Source: Phoenicibacter sp963592435
GTDB taxonomy: Bacteria > Actinomycetota > Coriobacteriia > Coriobacteriales > Eggerthellaceae
Length of the DNA stretch: 64,000 nt
Direction of reading: 5' to 3'
NCBI GenBank assembly: GCA_963592435.1
Contig: CAVAWT010000008.1
Coordinates: forward strand, 1 to 64,000
Numbering within the stretch: the first letter of the stretch is position 1; every line of letters starts with the position of its first letter. Shown one piece after another: positions 16,685 to 25,374 of this stretch. The notes below the pieces were generated by a model. It ran no database searches. It was given only the letters and a program-made list of their open reading frames with translations, and was not told the DNA's origin. The position numbers and the translations under genes were made by a program.

Positions 16685-17839
16685 ATGGAAAAATTAGGGC
16701 AATTTTTTAATGCCAAGAGTGGACTTTTGATTGGTGGCTTGCTCTGCGGAATCGGATTTGCGATTCTTGCTTTTTTTGGAAATCCTCAAAACATGGCATT
16801 TTGCGCCGCTTGCTTCATTCGTGACACAGCTGGTGCCATGAAATTGCAAACAACGGAGACGGTTCAATACTTCCGTCCAGAAATTGTCGGAGTTGTCGTT
16901 GGATCTTTTCTGATCGCTTTAGCAACACGCGAATTTAAATCAACTGCTGGATCTTCTCCAATGATCCGCTTCATTTTGGGATTCGTCATGATGATCGGCG
17001 CTCTCATCTTTTTGGGATGCCCACTTCGTATGATCATCAGAATGGCAGCTGGAGACTTGAATGCCTGGGTTGGTCTCATCGGGTTTGTTCTTGGAATTGC
17101 AACAGGCACTTTCTTCATCAAGAAGGGCTATTCGCTCGGTCGCGAGCACGACACAAAGGTTGCTGCAGGAACAGTTCTTCCAATCGTTTTGGTTGTTCTC
17201 CTCTGCATCAGCGTCTTCGTTGGCGTTTTTGCTGTCAGCCAATCTGGCCCAGGTTCAAAGCATGCACCAGTCGGAATTGCTTTGGTCGTTGCTTTGATCG
17301 TCGGTGCAATAGCTCAAAAGAGCAGAATTTGCTTTGCTGCTGGAACTCGCAATGCAATTTTGATGCGCGATTTTGATCTTCTCATTCCAATCGCTGGAAT
17401 GTTTTTGATTATGTTGGTCTACAACATCGCAACTGGTGGGTTTAAGGCATCGTTTGATGGTCAGCCAATTGCCCACGCTCAGCATCTGTGGAACATCCTT
17501 GGACTCTATGCTGTTGGCTTTGCTGCTGTTCTTGCTGGTGGTTGCCCACTTCGTCAGATGGTTTTGGCTGGTCAAGGATCATGCGACGGTGCAGTAACAT
17601 TTTTGGGCATGCTAATCGGAGCCGCTTTTGCTCACAACTTTGGTCTTGCAGGCGTTGCTGCTTCTGCTGCAACTGCAGAAAAGGCAGCTGTCGCTGGAGG
17701 ACCTTCACAAGCTGGCCAAATCGTTCTCATTTGCTGCATTGTTGTTCTCTTCATCATCGGCTTTGTCAACTTAAAGAAACAAGATGCAAAAGTGACAACG
17801 AAAGAGACTGCTCCGGCAACTGCAACAGAGACTGCATAA
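16685..17839 (+). CDS. yedE: YedE-family selenium/sulfur membrane transporter
   Basis: This 384-aa polytopic inner-membrane protein is of the YeeE/YedE family, with two homologous halves. Cys-containing signature segments recur: AFCAACFIRD, FLGCPLRMIIRMAAGD, RICFAAGTRN and AGGCPLRQMVLAGQGSCDG. The family transports thiosulfate-like sulfur species. The subgroup found with YedF-like and DUF3343 proteins is classed as a putative selenium transporter. A good ribosome site (AGAAGGAAGG) precedes the ATG. The next three genes on the strand are the typical partners, so selenium handling is the favoured role, by genome context only. Confidence 0.9.
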   Translation: MEKLGQFFNAKSGLLIGGLLCGIGFAILAFFGNPQNMAFCAACFIRDTAGAMKLQTTETVQYFRPEIVGVVVGSFLIALATREFKSTAGSSPMIRFILGFVMMIGALIFLGCPLRMIIRMAAGDLNAWVGLIGFVLGIATGTFFIKKGYSLGREHDTKVAAGTVLPIVLVVLLCISVFVGVFAVSQSGPGSKHAPVGIALVVALIVGAIAQKSRICFAAGTRNAILMRDFDLLIPIAGMFLIMLVYNIATGGFKASFDGQPIAHAQHLWNILGLYAVGFAAVLAGGCPLRQMVLAGQGSCDGAVTFLGMLIGAAFAHNFGLAGVAASAATAEKAAVAGGPSQAGQIVLICCIVVLFIIGFVNLKKQDAKVTTKETAPATATETA

Positions 17840-17932
17840 GTCAAGCGTATTTTTAATTTATAATGCTTAGATGCTTTTAACATAGATTAAAATTAGTATG
17901 TAAAAGCTAACATGAAAGGAAGTATAGAGAAA

Positions 17933-18139
17933 ATGGTTGAAGTAGACGCAAGGGGTCTTGCATGTCCAGAGCCAGTTATGATGGCACTGGCAGCCATTAA
18001 AGAGCACCCAGACGAAGAAATTCACGTTCTTGTTTCAAGTGCGATTCCTCGCGACAATGTCGAGAGAATGTGCAAGAAACGTGGCAAAGATGTCACTATT
18101 GCCGAAGACGGAACAGACTTCGTTTTGACTGTCAAATAA
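17933..18139 (+). CDS. TusA/YedF-like sulfurtransferase domain protein
   Basis: This is a 68-aa SirA/TusA-fold protein. It starts MVEVDARGLACPEPVMM, with the CPEP motif whose cysteine carries sulfur (or selenium) as a persulfide. The start was placed at ATG 17933 because AAAGGAAG (17915-17922) is 10 nt upstream. The earlier in-frame ATG at 17912 precedes that site and adds seven unconserved residues. It corresponds to the N-terminal domain of selenium-metabolism protein YedF, without YedF's C-terminal part. It lies between yedE and a DUF3343 gene. Confidence 0.88.
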   Translation: MVEVDARGLACPEPVMMALAAIKEHPDEEIHVLVSSAIPRDNVERMCKKRGKDVTIAEDGTDFVLTVK

Positions 18140-18179
18140 ACGGCACTTTAGTCAATTTTTATTAATAAAAGCGAGGAAC

Positions 18180-18416
18180 ATGGCAAAAAAAGAAAAATAT
18201 GCTGTCATCACTTTCCACACAACGACAGGTGCAATGCACATGGAAAAAGTTGCCAAGGAAAATGGTGCAAAAGGCAGATTGATACCTGTTCCTCGCGTTA
18301 TATCAGCTGGATGTGGTTTGTCTTGGAGAGAGCCAATCGACAACAGAGAAAACATCTTATCCCTCATAGAAGAAAACGAAATCGAAATAGATGAAGTTTA
18401 CGAATTGGATCTCTAA
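18180..18416 (+). CDS. DUF3343 family protein
   Basis: This is a 78-aa soluble protein (KYAVITFHTTTGAMHMEKVA at the N-terminus; PRVISAGCGLSWR in the middle). It matches the DUF3343 family, short proteins that co-occur with YedE/YedF and class V desulfurases. The single cysteine in AGCGLSW is the conserved one and may carry sulfur or selenium. A GCGAGGA ribosome site precedes the ATG. Its biochemical role is not established. Confidence 0.82.
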   Translation: MAKKEKYAVITFHTTTGAMHMEKVAKENGAKGRLIPVPRVISAGCGLSWREPIDNRENILSLIEENEIEIDEVYELDL

Positions 18417-18487
18417 TTTAGAAATTCGTAAAACTCGATCTATTTTAAACAGCACTTATTTTCTTTTAGAGTAAAAAGGGGGTCAAA

Positions 18488-19639
18488 ATGGATGATCTAA
18501 TTTACCTCGACAATGCAGCTTCAACGATGAAGAAGCCTGAGAGCGTCGTTGAAGCGATAACACAAGCTCTAACCACCTTTGGAGGACCTGGTCGTGGCGG
18601 TCATCCTGCAGCAATTGCATCATCTATGGCACTGTTTAAATGCAGGATGGCACTTTGTGAGCTCTTAAATGGTCCTTCACCTGAACAAATTGCTCTCACT
18701 GCAAACGTCACTGAAAGCTTAAACATTGCAGTCGAAGGCTTGATTCATTCTGGCGACGGTGTTATAACAACTGCCGCATCTCACAATTCAGTTTTGCGTC
18801 CGCTCTACAGAAAAGAAAAAGAAGGTGCAAAGCTCACAATTGTTGCAATTGACACAGACGGTCAGCTTGACTTAAACGACTTTGAAGACGCTTTCAACAA
18901 AGATACAAAATGGGTTGTTGTCACTCACTCATCGAATTTAACAGGCGACATATACGACATAAAAAAGCTTGCAGAAATAGCACATGAGCATGGCGCTAAG
19001 ATCATAATTGATGCTGCTCAGACTGCTGGAGTCGTTGACATCGACATGCAAAAAGATGAACTCGACATCGTTTGTGTCACTGGCCACAAATCGCTCTATG
19101 GTCCACAAGGAATTGGGGCAATTGCAGTTGCAGAAGACATCAAGATCCCTTCTTTTAAAGTCGGTGGCAGTGGAGTTCATTCCTACGACAAAACACATCC
19201 AGACTTCATGCCAGAAAGCTTGGAAGCCGGAACCTGCAATGCTCATGGGGCTGCTGGATTTGCCGCTGGCGTTCAATATGTTTTAGATAAGACTCCAAAA
19301 GTGATCCGCTCGCATGTTGACAAATGCATTGACCGCTTCGAAGATGGAATAAAAGATGTCGAGGGAATCAAGTTCTATGGTGGCAAGAACAACCCACTTG
19401 GAAGGTGCGGAATTTCAGCAATCAATCTCGGCGATGCAGACTCCTCTGAAGTCTCTGACATATTGGCAAATGAATATAACATATGCACTCGCCCAGGAGC
19501 ACATTGTGCACCACTCATGCACGAAGCTCTTGGCACTGTCGAACAAGGAATCGTAAGATTCGGCTTCTGCTCATTTACAACTATCGAAGAAGTTGACTGT
19601 GCAATTTCTGCAATCAAGGATATTTCTTCTTCACTCTAA
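18488..19639 (+). CDS. Class V cysteine desulfurase (selenium-cluster type)
   Basis: This 383-aa PLP-dependent aminotransferase fold enzyme resembles SufS/CsdA. It has IYLDNAASTMKKP at the N-terminus, the PLP-binding Asp in IIDAAQTAGV, and the Schiff-base lysine in VTGHKSLYGPQGIG. A cysteine-bearing RPGAHCAPLMHEALGT stands at the catalytic-loop position. In this genomic setting the enzyme is thought to deliver sulfur or selenium to the TusA-like and DUF3343 partners. It is the last gene of the cluster, ending 51 nt before a strong terminator. It is only distantly related to the NifS-type enzyme at 13981-15177. Confidence 0.9.
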   Translation: MDDLIYLDNAASTMKKPESVVEAITQALTTFGGPGRGGHPAAIASSMALFKCRMALCELLNGPSPEQIALTANVTESLNIAVEGLIHSGDGVITTAASHNSVLRPLYRKEKEGAKLTIVAIDTDGQLDLNDFEDAFNKDTKWVVVTHSSNLTGDIYDIKKLAEIAHEHGAKIIIDAAQTAGVVDIDMQKDELDIVCVTGHKSLYGPQGIGAIAVAEDIKIPSFKVGGSGVHSYDKTHPDFMPESLEAGTCNAHGAAGFAAGVQYVLDKTPKVIRSHVDKCIDRFEDGIKDVEGIKFYGGKNNPLGRCGISAINLGDADSSEVSDILANEYNICTRPGAHCAPLMHEALGTVEQGIVRFGFCSFTTIEEVDCAISAIKDISSSL

Positions 19640-19690
19640 AAGTGAATAAAATCTTTTTCTGATCACTCTTTTATCTGCTCAACACACAAA

Positions 19691-19721
19691 ATAAGCCTCC
19701 TAAAATAGGAGGCTTATCTTT
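19691..19721. terminator. Bidirectional terminator after the selenium cluster
   Basis: A perfect 12-bp inverted repeat, ATAAGCCTCCTA (19691-19702) and TAGGAGGCTTAT (19706-19717), surrounds a 3-nt loop. CTTT follows on the plus strand. It lies between the convergent desulfurase (plus) and the giant secreted protein gene (minus). Confidence 0.8.
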
Positions 19722-19765
19722 GAATTTCATATACTCTGCAAGCGTGCTTCTTAAAACCAACTCCT

Positions 19766-22700
19766 TTAGAAGCAGAACGCAGGGACAACACCGTTCAATG
19801 TGTCGGCAGTGACACTATAGTGTGGGGCACCATTTACTCCAACGTTAACAAAGTTCGACGCATTGCTGATGTTTGGCGAGCGCAACCACCATGTTGATGT
19901 GCTTGCATTCTTGGCAACATTTCCTGCTCGCGTTGTCATCTTTAAGACATCATTATCTGCCGTAGGTTTAACTTCCTTTGCAGCAAAGAAGGCATATTGT
20001 GTTCCTTCCTCTTTTGGCGTGTGGTTTTGGGAAGTTCCAGTCACCTCGTTGTAGGACAAGAGGAAGAATCCATCTGAAGTCGTTGTGTAGTTCTCCTTAT
20101 CTGCTGCTCCATTATTTGAAGCTTTGCTGACCTTCTTGACGTCTTTTTTGAGACCAGCAGCAAAATAATCATAAAGTGAAGTCGATGAACCTTGCTTAAT
20201 TCCAGCAAGAGTGTTTCTCAGAGCAGTTTGCGCCCATCCGCTTGCATTAGTGGGATTCTGATTCATAACTGACGCTGTTGGCAATGTGTGAACTGCCTGC
20301 AATGTGAGCCCACTGCCATCACCGTCATGCTCGCCGACCTGTATAATCCTGAACTCAACATATCCATTTGCAGCTTGTGCAGTTCCACTGCTGTCAGTTG
20401 TTCCGCCACTCCACTTTGTGTAAAGATGAACGTTGTCATTAGTCATGTAATTCGTGTATTCTTCAATGACTGCGTCATGATCCTCTGCCAAAGGATTTTT
20501 GATTGACAAAACATCATTTTTAATGTCAGTTGCGGATTTGTAATTCTCAGCATCTTTTGAGGCATAGTCATCTTCTGAACTGTATGTCAGACCAGCAGTT
20601 GAAAGCCAATAGCCAGCACCTGCCAATGTGCTCCACTTAGCATAGAGAGTCGTGTCAGCTGTTATTACGCTCTTTGACTGTCCATTTTCGTCGAAAGTGA
20701 ACTCATCTCTGAAGCTTGGATCGCTATACCAGCCATCGAACTCATATTGGTCCTTTGCAGGATCTGCCGGCTTAGCAAATGTTTGACTATCACCAACTGT
20801 GATCGGATCAAGCCCAGCAACAGCAGTTCCGTCTGCTTCTGAGAAGCTCACAGTGTGAGTTGCACTTCTGCCAAAGCAGAACGACGGAACAACACCAAGT
20901 GAATAAGTGGCTTTGTAACTTGCACTTGGATCAGTTCCAGGATAACCTCTTGAGTCAACATACATAAATCCTGCTGATTGCTCAGTGTTTGGAGAGCGCT
21001 CCCACCAGCAATTTGCATTCGACGAACCATCTGGATTGGCTCCAGAACGCGTCTTCATGATCAGACAATCATTAAACGCAACGTCCTTGATGTTCTTATC
21101 AGCATAGAATGTGTATTGGCTTCCTTCGTCCTTAAATCCATCAACGCTCGTTCCAGAAAGTTCAGAACGCGATGTGATCCAGAAAATGTTACTCGATGTT
21201 GATGTTTCAGTGGATGCCTTTGATGACGTGCCGCCCCCAACAGTAGAAACTTTAGATGTTGGGAAAATTGCACTTGTGAACCCAGTCTTGAATTTCTTAA
21301 ACAAGGAACCACCAGATTGCAAGTCTGTTCTGAGTTGTGATGCAGCCCATCCATCAACATTTGAATTGCTTGTGTTCATTTGCGCTGATGTTGTCAACAT
21401 GTGAGTTGCTTGGAAAGTGAGCGCACTTTCGTCTTTGTCATGCTCACCAACATTCAAAATTCTAAACTCAACGAATTTATCTTCATCATCAGCGTCTGAC
21501 GCCGCACCATCCCATGCAGTGTAGAGATGATAGCTGTCATTGTTCATAAATTCTTCATACTCTGCTTTAACTTTCGCATAAGTTGAGTTGCCAACGACGT
21601 CTCCTCTCAGTAAAACTTTAACATCTGATTCAATCTCAGCTGATGACTTCTTGACGTTCCAAGCCGCCTTGACATAGCCCTCATTTGTGTCGGATTCTGC
21701 ATATCCTGTGTCTTCGTTAACCTTTATCTGTGACTTTGAAGGCGATATCCAATACTTAAGTGCATCCCCCTCTTCAGCTGGGATCCAGTTTGCATAAAGC
21801 GTTGTTCTTTCAGAGATGTAGTCAGTATCAAAGTTAAACCTATTTTCTGTTTTGCAGTCAGGGTCGTTTTTATACCAGCCCTCCAAAACAAGACCTTCAG
21901 ATGTGCCAGCAATTTCTGTTGGATCTGTCAACAATTCATCATCTTCGACATATTGACTTCCAACTTCATTTCCATGACCTTGAATGTCAAATCGAACTGG
22001 AATTTTTTGGACGCCAAATGAGAACGCTGGAACAACACCGAGCGATCTGTTAGCAAAAGCATTAAAGTTCGGATAACCATTGAGGTCAACTGTGATGAAA
22101 TGTTCAGAATTGAAGACACATGGTGATCTTTCCCACCAAGTCGCTTCAACATCTGAAGCTGTCGCAGGTTTCGCGCCTGAACGTGTTGTCTTAGCAAGTG
22201 CTTTATTTGAGCTTGTGTCGCTTACTCCAAGATTTGAATAATAAGCATATTGGGAGCCTTCTGAAGAATAGCCATCAACAGTCGAGCCTGTCATTTCTGA
22301 GCGTGAAGCAATCCAGAATTTGTTAGAAGAAGCTGAAGTGTCAGTCACAATGTCGGTGTCTTGACCTCCTCCAACTGTTGAGAATTTTTCAAGATAGATT
22401 ATGTCGTCTGTCAAACCAGTGTTAAAGTTTGCAAAGATCGACCCTTCTTCTTGTAGTTCAGAATATAACTTGGATTCTACCCATCCGCCAACATTGGTGT
22501 TTGTTTCATACATCTGTGTTGCAGTTGGCAGGGCATGTGTTGCCTGGAAGGTTAACGCACTTCCGTCTGATTTATGCTGTCCAACCTCCAAAATCCTGAA
22601 CTCTGCAAATTTGTCTTCTTCTGTTTTTGCATCTGAACCTTTATAAACAGTATAGAGATGATAATTGTCACTCTTCATTATCTCTTCATATTCTGCTTTG

Positions 22701-23130
22701 ACATCTGCATAGGTGTCATTACCCTCAACGTCGCCTTTAATCAATACGTTAACGTCACTCTCGATTTGAGTTGTTGACTTGCGAACGTTCCAAGCAGCCT
22801 TAACATAATTACTGTTGGCAGAACTTGTATCGCTTGAAGTTGCTATTTGCATTGAAGGTGAGAGCCAGTAATCATTTAAGTCACCATCTTCGTCATCAGC
22901 AGGCACCCAGTTAGCATAGAGAGTCATGTCTTCCAGCACAACGTCTTTGGCAAAATCCCACTTATGTTCCTCGTCATTGGTGCACTTCGAATCAGTGTAC
23001 CAACCTTCAATTTTGAGACCAAGAGATGCGCCAGCATCAGTTGGCTCCTCTATGATTCCATAGTCGTCAGAAACTGCACTAGTAGGTTTTTTGCCTTGAT
23101 ATTGATTATCAAATGTCACAGTGTGACCAG
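19766..23130 (-). repeat. Three tandem blocks of InlB-type repeat plus DUF6273-like module
   Basis: In protein order the blocks are encoded at about 23120-22020, 22000-20878 and 20860-19766. The DUF6273-like parts begin with YWLSPS, YWISPS and YWLSTA, and end with VPAFSFG, VPSFCFG and VPAFCF. The third block ends exactly at the stop codon. The blocks are clearly homologous in protein sequence but diverged in DNA, so the duplications are not recent. Confidence 0.8.
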
Positions 23131-24433
23131 CAACTTCAAAGACCTGAATTGTTACAGCAATGTCTTTAACTGTGTTATAGTTCGTTGTGTCTGTTGGCGT
23201 GAATGTCACTTTAAACTTATTGCTTCCAGCACTTCCAACAGTTGTTGTCGACTTGTCTTGCCAAGAAAATTTGCCATTTGTTGCAGTTGGCAAAGTTATG
23301 TCACCCAAAACTTGGACGACGCCTGCCTTAAATGGACCTGGCACAGTGTAAGTTGGATTTATTTTATTGATTTTGTAAGTCACTTTGATGTTGCTTGCGA
23401 GTTTATAATTCGAATTGCTGATCGATGCAACATTAGCAACGTATGTACCTGCATTTTTATGTGTTCCTGCCACAACAACAGTGACTGATGCTTTGTCTGA
23501 TCCACAAAGCCCAACAGGAGAGGCGCTTGGTGCTTGTTCTTTGCCATTGTAATTAAAAGAAGTTGCGCTCCATTTAACAGAAGTTATTGTTTTTTGCTTA
23601 ATGTTAAATTGGTAGGTTTTAGACCCAGTGTAGTCACCTTTACCTTTAATTGTTATTGTTCCTTTTCCGACAGCTTTGTTGGTGCCATAAGTCACAGTGT
23701 AGTCTTTATCTTTAGTAAGTCCAGTTATAGAAACACTTGGAGTCCATTGAGCTGCTTTATACTCTTTATCAGCAGTGTCAACTTTTGCTTTTGAAAAGTC
23801 AATCTCTTCTGCCTCGTCGACTTTTGTTTCTTTAGCATAACCATACCAGGCAACACCCTCAGCTCTCCATCCTGCTTTAACAAGGGCGTCTTCCTCATCC
23901 TGACTTAGAGTGTAGTTGTGGGTGCCAGACGAACCATAAGGGTTATATTGTCTCAAGAGTGGCAAGGCACCTTCGTCATCCTCGGACAAAGAATACCAAC
24001 CAATACCTTCATCTTGCCAACCACCTTTGACCAATTTGTCACGCTCTTTGGTGTCTCTAGTGTAGTGATGGTCGCCATCAGCAGAATACGGATTGTTCAA
24101 GCGATAAACTGGATATTTAGAACTTACTGGAGCAACCCAGCCAATTCCCTCATCTTTCCATCCAGCCTTGACAAGACTATTTTTCTCATCGTCAGACAAA
24201 GAATAGAGATGCTCTCCAGTGTAGGGGTTATAGAGACGATATACATAAGCTTTTGATGCGCTCAAAGTCGCATCTTGCTCGTCAGAAAGTTGCGCGTCAT
24301 AAGTTTCACCCCCATCGGTGCTCTGACTCAGCTCCTGCGTTTGAGCCCAAGCTGGCGCAAACAAGACCATCAGGGCAACAAAAGCAACTGTTAAGCATGT
24401 AATTGCTAATAGTGTTATTCGTTTCTGTGACAT
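19766..24433 (-). CDS. Large secreted repeat protein (DUF5648, Ig-like, InlB-type and DUF6273 modules)
   Basis: This 1555-aa exported protein starts at ATG 24433, with GAAAGG upstream; an earlier in-frame TTG precedes that site and is unlikely. A Sec signal peptide ends near PAWA. Three 45-50-residue repeats of YRLYNPYTGEHLY...AGWKDEGIGW type (DUF5648-like) come next. An MBG/Ig-like region (about 24-kb coordinates 23800-23130) follows. There are then three tandem blocks, each made of an InlB/Listeria-Bacteroides-type repeat (GWY...TLYANW) and a module of about 250 residues. That module has EFRIL-VGEH, WWERSP and GVVPAF-F motifs (DUF6273-like). No LPXTG or other sorting motif and no C-terminal membrane anchor are present. 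A role at the cell surface in adhesion or substrate binding is an inference. Confidence 0.85.
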   Translation of the reverse strand: MSQKRITLLAITCLTVAFVALMVLFAPAWAQTQELSQSTDGGETYDAQLSDEQDATLSASKAYVYRLYNPYTGEHLYSLSDDEKNSLVKAGWKDEGIGWVAPVSSKYPVYRLNNPYSADGDHHYTRDTKERDKLVKGGWQDEGIGWYSLSEDDEGALPLLRQYNPYGSSGTHNYTLSQDEEDALVKAGWRAEGVAWYGYAKETKVDEAEEIDFSKAKVDTADKEYKAAQWTPSVSITGLTKDKDYTVTYGTNKAVGKGTITIKGKGDYTGSKTYQFNIKQKTITSVKWSATSFNYNGKEQAPSASPVGLCGSDKASVTVVVAGTHKNAGTYVANVASISNSNYKLASNIKVTYKINKINPTYTVPGPFKAGVVQVLGDITLPTATNGKFSWQDKSTTTVGSAGSNKFKVTFTPTDTTNYNTVKDIAVTIQVFEVAGHTVTFDNQYQGKKPTSAVSDDYGIIEEPTDAGASLGLKIEGWYTDSKCTNDEEHKWDFAKDVVLEDMTLYANWVPADDEDGDLNDYWLSPSMQIATSSDTSSANSNYVKAAWNVRKSTTQIESDVNVLIKGDVEGNDTYADVKAEYEEIMKSDNYHLYTVYKGSDAKTEEDKFAEFRILEVGQHKSDGSALTFQATHALPTATQMYETNTNVGGWVESKLYSELQEEGSIFANFNTGLTDDIIYLEKFSTVGGGQDTDIVTDTSASSNKFWIASRSEMTGSTVDGYSSEGSQYAYYSNLGVSDTSSNKALAKTTRSGAKPATASDVEATWWERSPCVFNSEHFITVDLNGYPNFNAFANRSLGVVPAFSFGVQKIPVRFDIQGHGNEVGSQYVEDDELLTDPTEIAGTSEGLVLEGWYKNDPDCKTENRFNFDTDYISERTTLYANWIPAEEGDALKYWISPSKSQIKVNEDTGYAESDTNEGYVKAAWNVKKSSAEIESDVKVLLRGDVVGNSTYAKVKAEYEEFMNNDSYHLYTAWDGAASDADDEDKFVEFRILNVGEHDKDESALTFQATHMLTTSAQMNTSNSNVDGWAASQLRTDLQSGGSLFKKFKTGFTSAIFPTSKVSTVGGGTSSKASTETSTSSNIFWITSRSELSGTSVDGFKDEGSQYTFYADKNIKDVAFNDCLIMKTRSGANPDGSSNANCWWERSPNTEQSAGFMYVDSRGYPGTDPSASYKATYSLGVVPSFCFGRSATHTVSFSEADGTAVAGLDPITVGDSQTFAKPADPAKDQYEFDGWYSDPSFRDEFTFDENGQSKSVITADTTLYAKWSTLAGAGYWLSTAGLTYSSEDDYASKDAENYKSATDIKNDVLSIKNPLAEDHDAVIEEYTNYMTNDNVHLYTKWSGGTTDSSGTAQAANGYVEFRIIQVGEHDGDGSGLTLQAVHTLPTASVMNQNPTNASGWAQTALRNTLAGIKQGSSTSLYDYFAAGLKKDVKKVSKASNNGAADKENYTTTSDGFFLLSYNEVTGTSQNHTPKEEGTQYAFFAAKEVKPTADNDVLKMTTRAGNVAKNASTSTWWLRSPNISNASNFVNVGVNGAPHYSVTADTLNGVVPAFCF
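23830..24250 (-). repeat. Three DUF5648-like repeats near the N-terminus of the secreted protein
   Basis: Three consecutive units share the pattern Y-R-L/Q-Y-NPY, then HLY/HHYT/HNYT, then a run of acidic and Lys residues, L-V-K-A/G-GW and EG-I/V-GW/AW. They encode about 45-50 residues each, and such units often occur in Gram-positive surface proteins. Confidence 0.75.
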
Positions 24434-24462
24434 TTTACATACCTTTCGCAACTAAAGATTAC

Positions 24463-24483
24463 AGTATACGTTTCTTAGTATAC
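24463..24483 (-). promoter_or_regulatory. Tandem AGTATAC motifs upstream of the secreted protein gene
   Basis: AGTATAC occurs at 24463-24469 and again at 24477-24483, 14 bp apart. On the minus strand each contains TATACT, a good -10 sequence, so one or both may be promoter elements. Equally they could be a tandem operator. Neither has a well-spaced -35 box. Confidence 0.35.
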
Positions 24484-24652
24484 CACAAGTTGTGTTTTGC
24501 AAGTTTTATAATCCGTCAAAAGGATTAGTTAACATAAGAGCAACTTTTATAAAAACATTTTGCCAGCAAGTAGTCTAAAAATGCAGGTTTAGAAAAGTTA
24601 AAATTTCGATTGTTTAATCTGATTTTTACCTATTAATAGTAAAATTAAATCT

Positions 24653-25342
24653 ATGATTTATTATTGCGAAGACGACAATAACGTTAGAGAGTTAGCGCTA
24701 TATGCACTTGCTCAGGCAGGTCTTGAAGCGCTTGGCGCTGAAAACGGAGAAGAGCTTCAAAAGCTTTGCAAAAATCACTTGCCTGATCTCATTTTGCTCG
24801 ACATTATGTTGCCAGGAACTGATGGTTTAGAAATTTTGTCGCGCCTCAAGTCTAACAAAAGAACATCCAGCATCCCTGTTATGATGCTCTCAGCAAAGGG
24901 AACTGAATATGACAAGGTTAAGGCACTTGACGCAGGTGCTGATGACTACCTCGCAAAACCGTTTGGTATGATGGAATTGGTTAGCAGGTGCAGAGCAATC
25001 CTCAGAAGATGCGGAGGCAGTGTTAAACCAACTCAGACTGTTCTTTCTTGTGGTCCAATATCTGTTGATACACAAGCGCACGAAGCAAAGGTGTCAGAGA
25101 TGTCGCTTGAACTTTCGCCTAAGGAATTTGAACTTTTAAAAACGCTTATTGAAAACGAAGGAAAAGTTTTATCAAGAGAACAACTCCTTCAAAATATTTG
25201 GGGAATTTCTTTTTTCGGAGGAACGAGAACTGTTGACACTCATGTTCAGACTCTAAGACGCAAATTGAACAGAAAACAGGATTTGACAGGAAACATCATC
25301 CAAACAGTTCATGGAATTGGATATCGCGCCAAAGAGATCTAA
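24653..25342 (+). CDS. Response regulator, OmpR/PhoB family
   Basis: This 229-aa two-domain regulator has a receiver domain (about 1-115) with the acidic pocket YYCEDDNN and the phospho-acceptor Asp in LILLDIMLPGTDG (about residue 50). The conserved Lys is in DDYLAKPFG. A C-terminal winged helix (about 130-225) carries ELSPKEFELL and the recognition region TVDTHVQTLRRK. No clear ribosome site precedes ATG 24653. The cognate histidine kinase follows 32 nt downstream. The divergent neighbour is the large secreted protein gene, a possible target. Confidence 0.95.
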   Translation: MIYYCEDDNNVRELALYALAQAGLEALGAENGEELQKLCKNHLPDLILLDIMLPGTDGLEILSRLKSNKRTSSIPVMMLSAKGTEYDKVKALDAGADDYLAKPFGMMELVSRCRAILRRCGGSVKPTQTVLSCGPISVDTQAHEAKVSEMSLELSPKEFELLKTLIENEGKVLSREQLLQNIWGISFFGGTRTVDTHVQTLRRKLNRKQDLTGNIIQTVHGIGYRAKEI

Positions 25343-25374
25343 AACGATGTTTTTTACAAAGAAAAACAAAAAAC

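Noticed and set aside
17912..17932. Upstream ATG for the TusA/YedF-like gene
   Set aside because: The ribosome site AAAGGAAG lies downstream of it and fits ATG 17933; the extra seven residues do not match the family.
16685..19639. In-frame UGA selenocysteine codons in the selenium cluster
   Set aside because: All four genes read through without internal TGA, and the relevant motif positions are ordinary cysteines.
22964..23488. 174-aa plus-strand open frame
   Set aside because: It is antisense to the secreted repeat protein, whose domains and signal peptide are clear; the Cys/Ser/Ile-rich peptide is a strand shadow.
24434..24451. Upstream TTG for the large secreted protein
   Set aside because: GAAAGG overlaps that codon region and is correctly spaced for ATG 24433, which yields a normal signal peptide.
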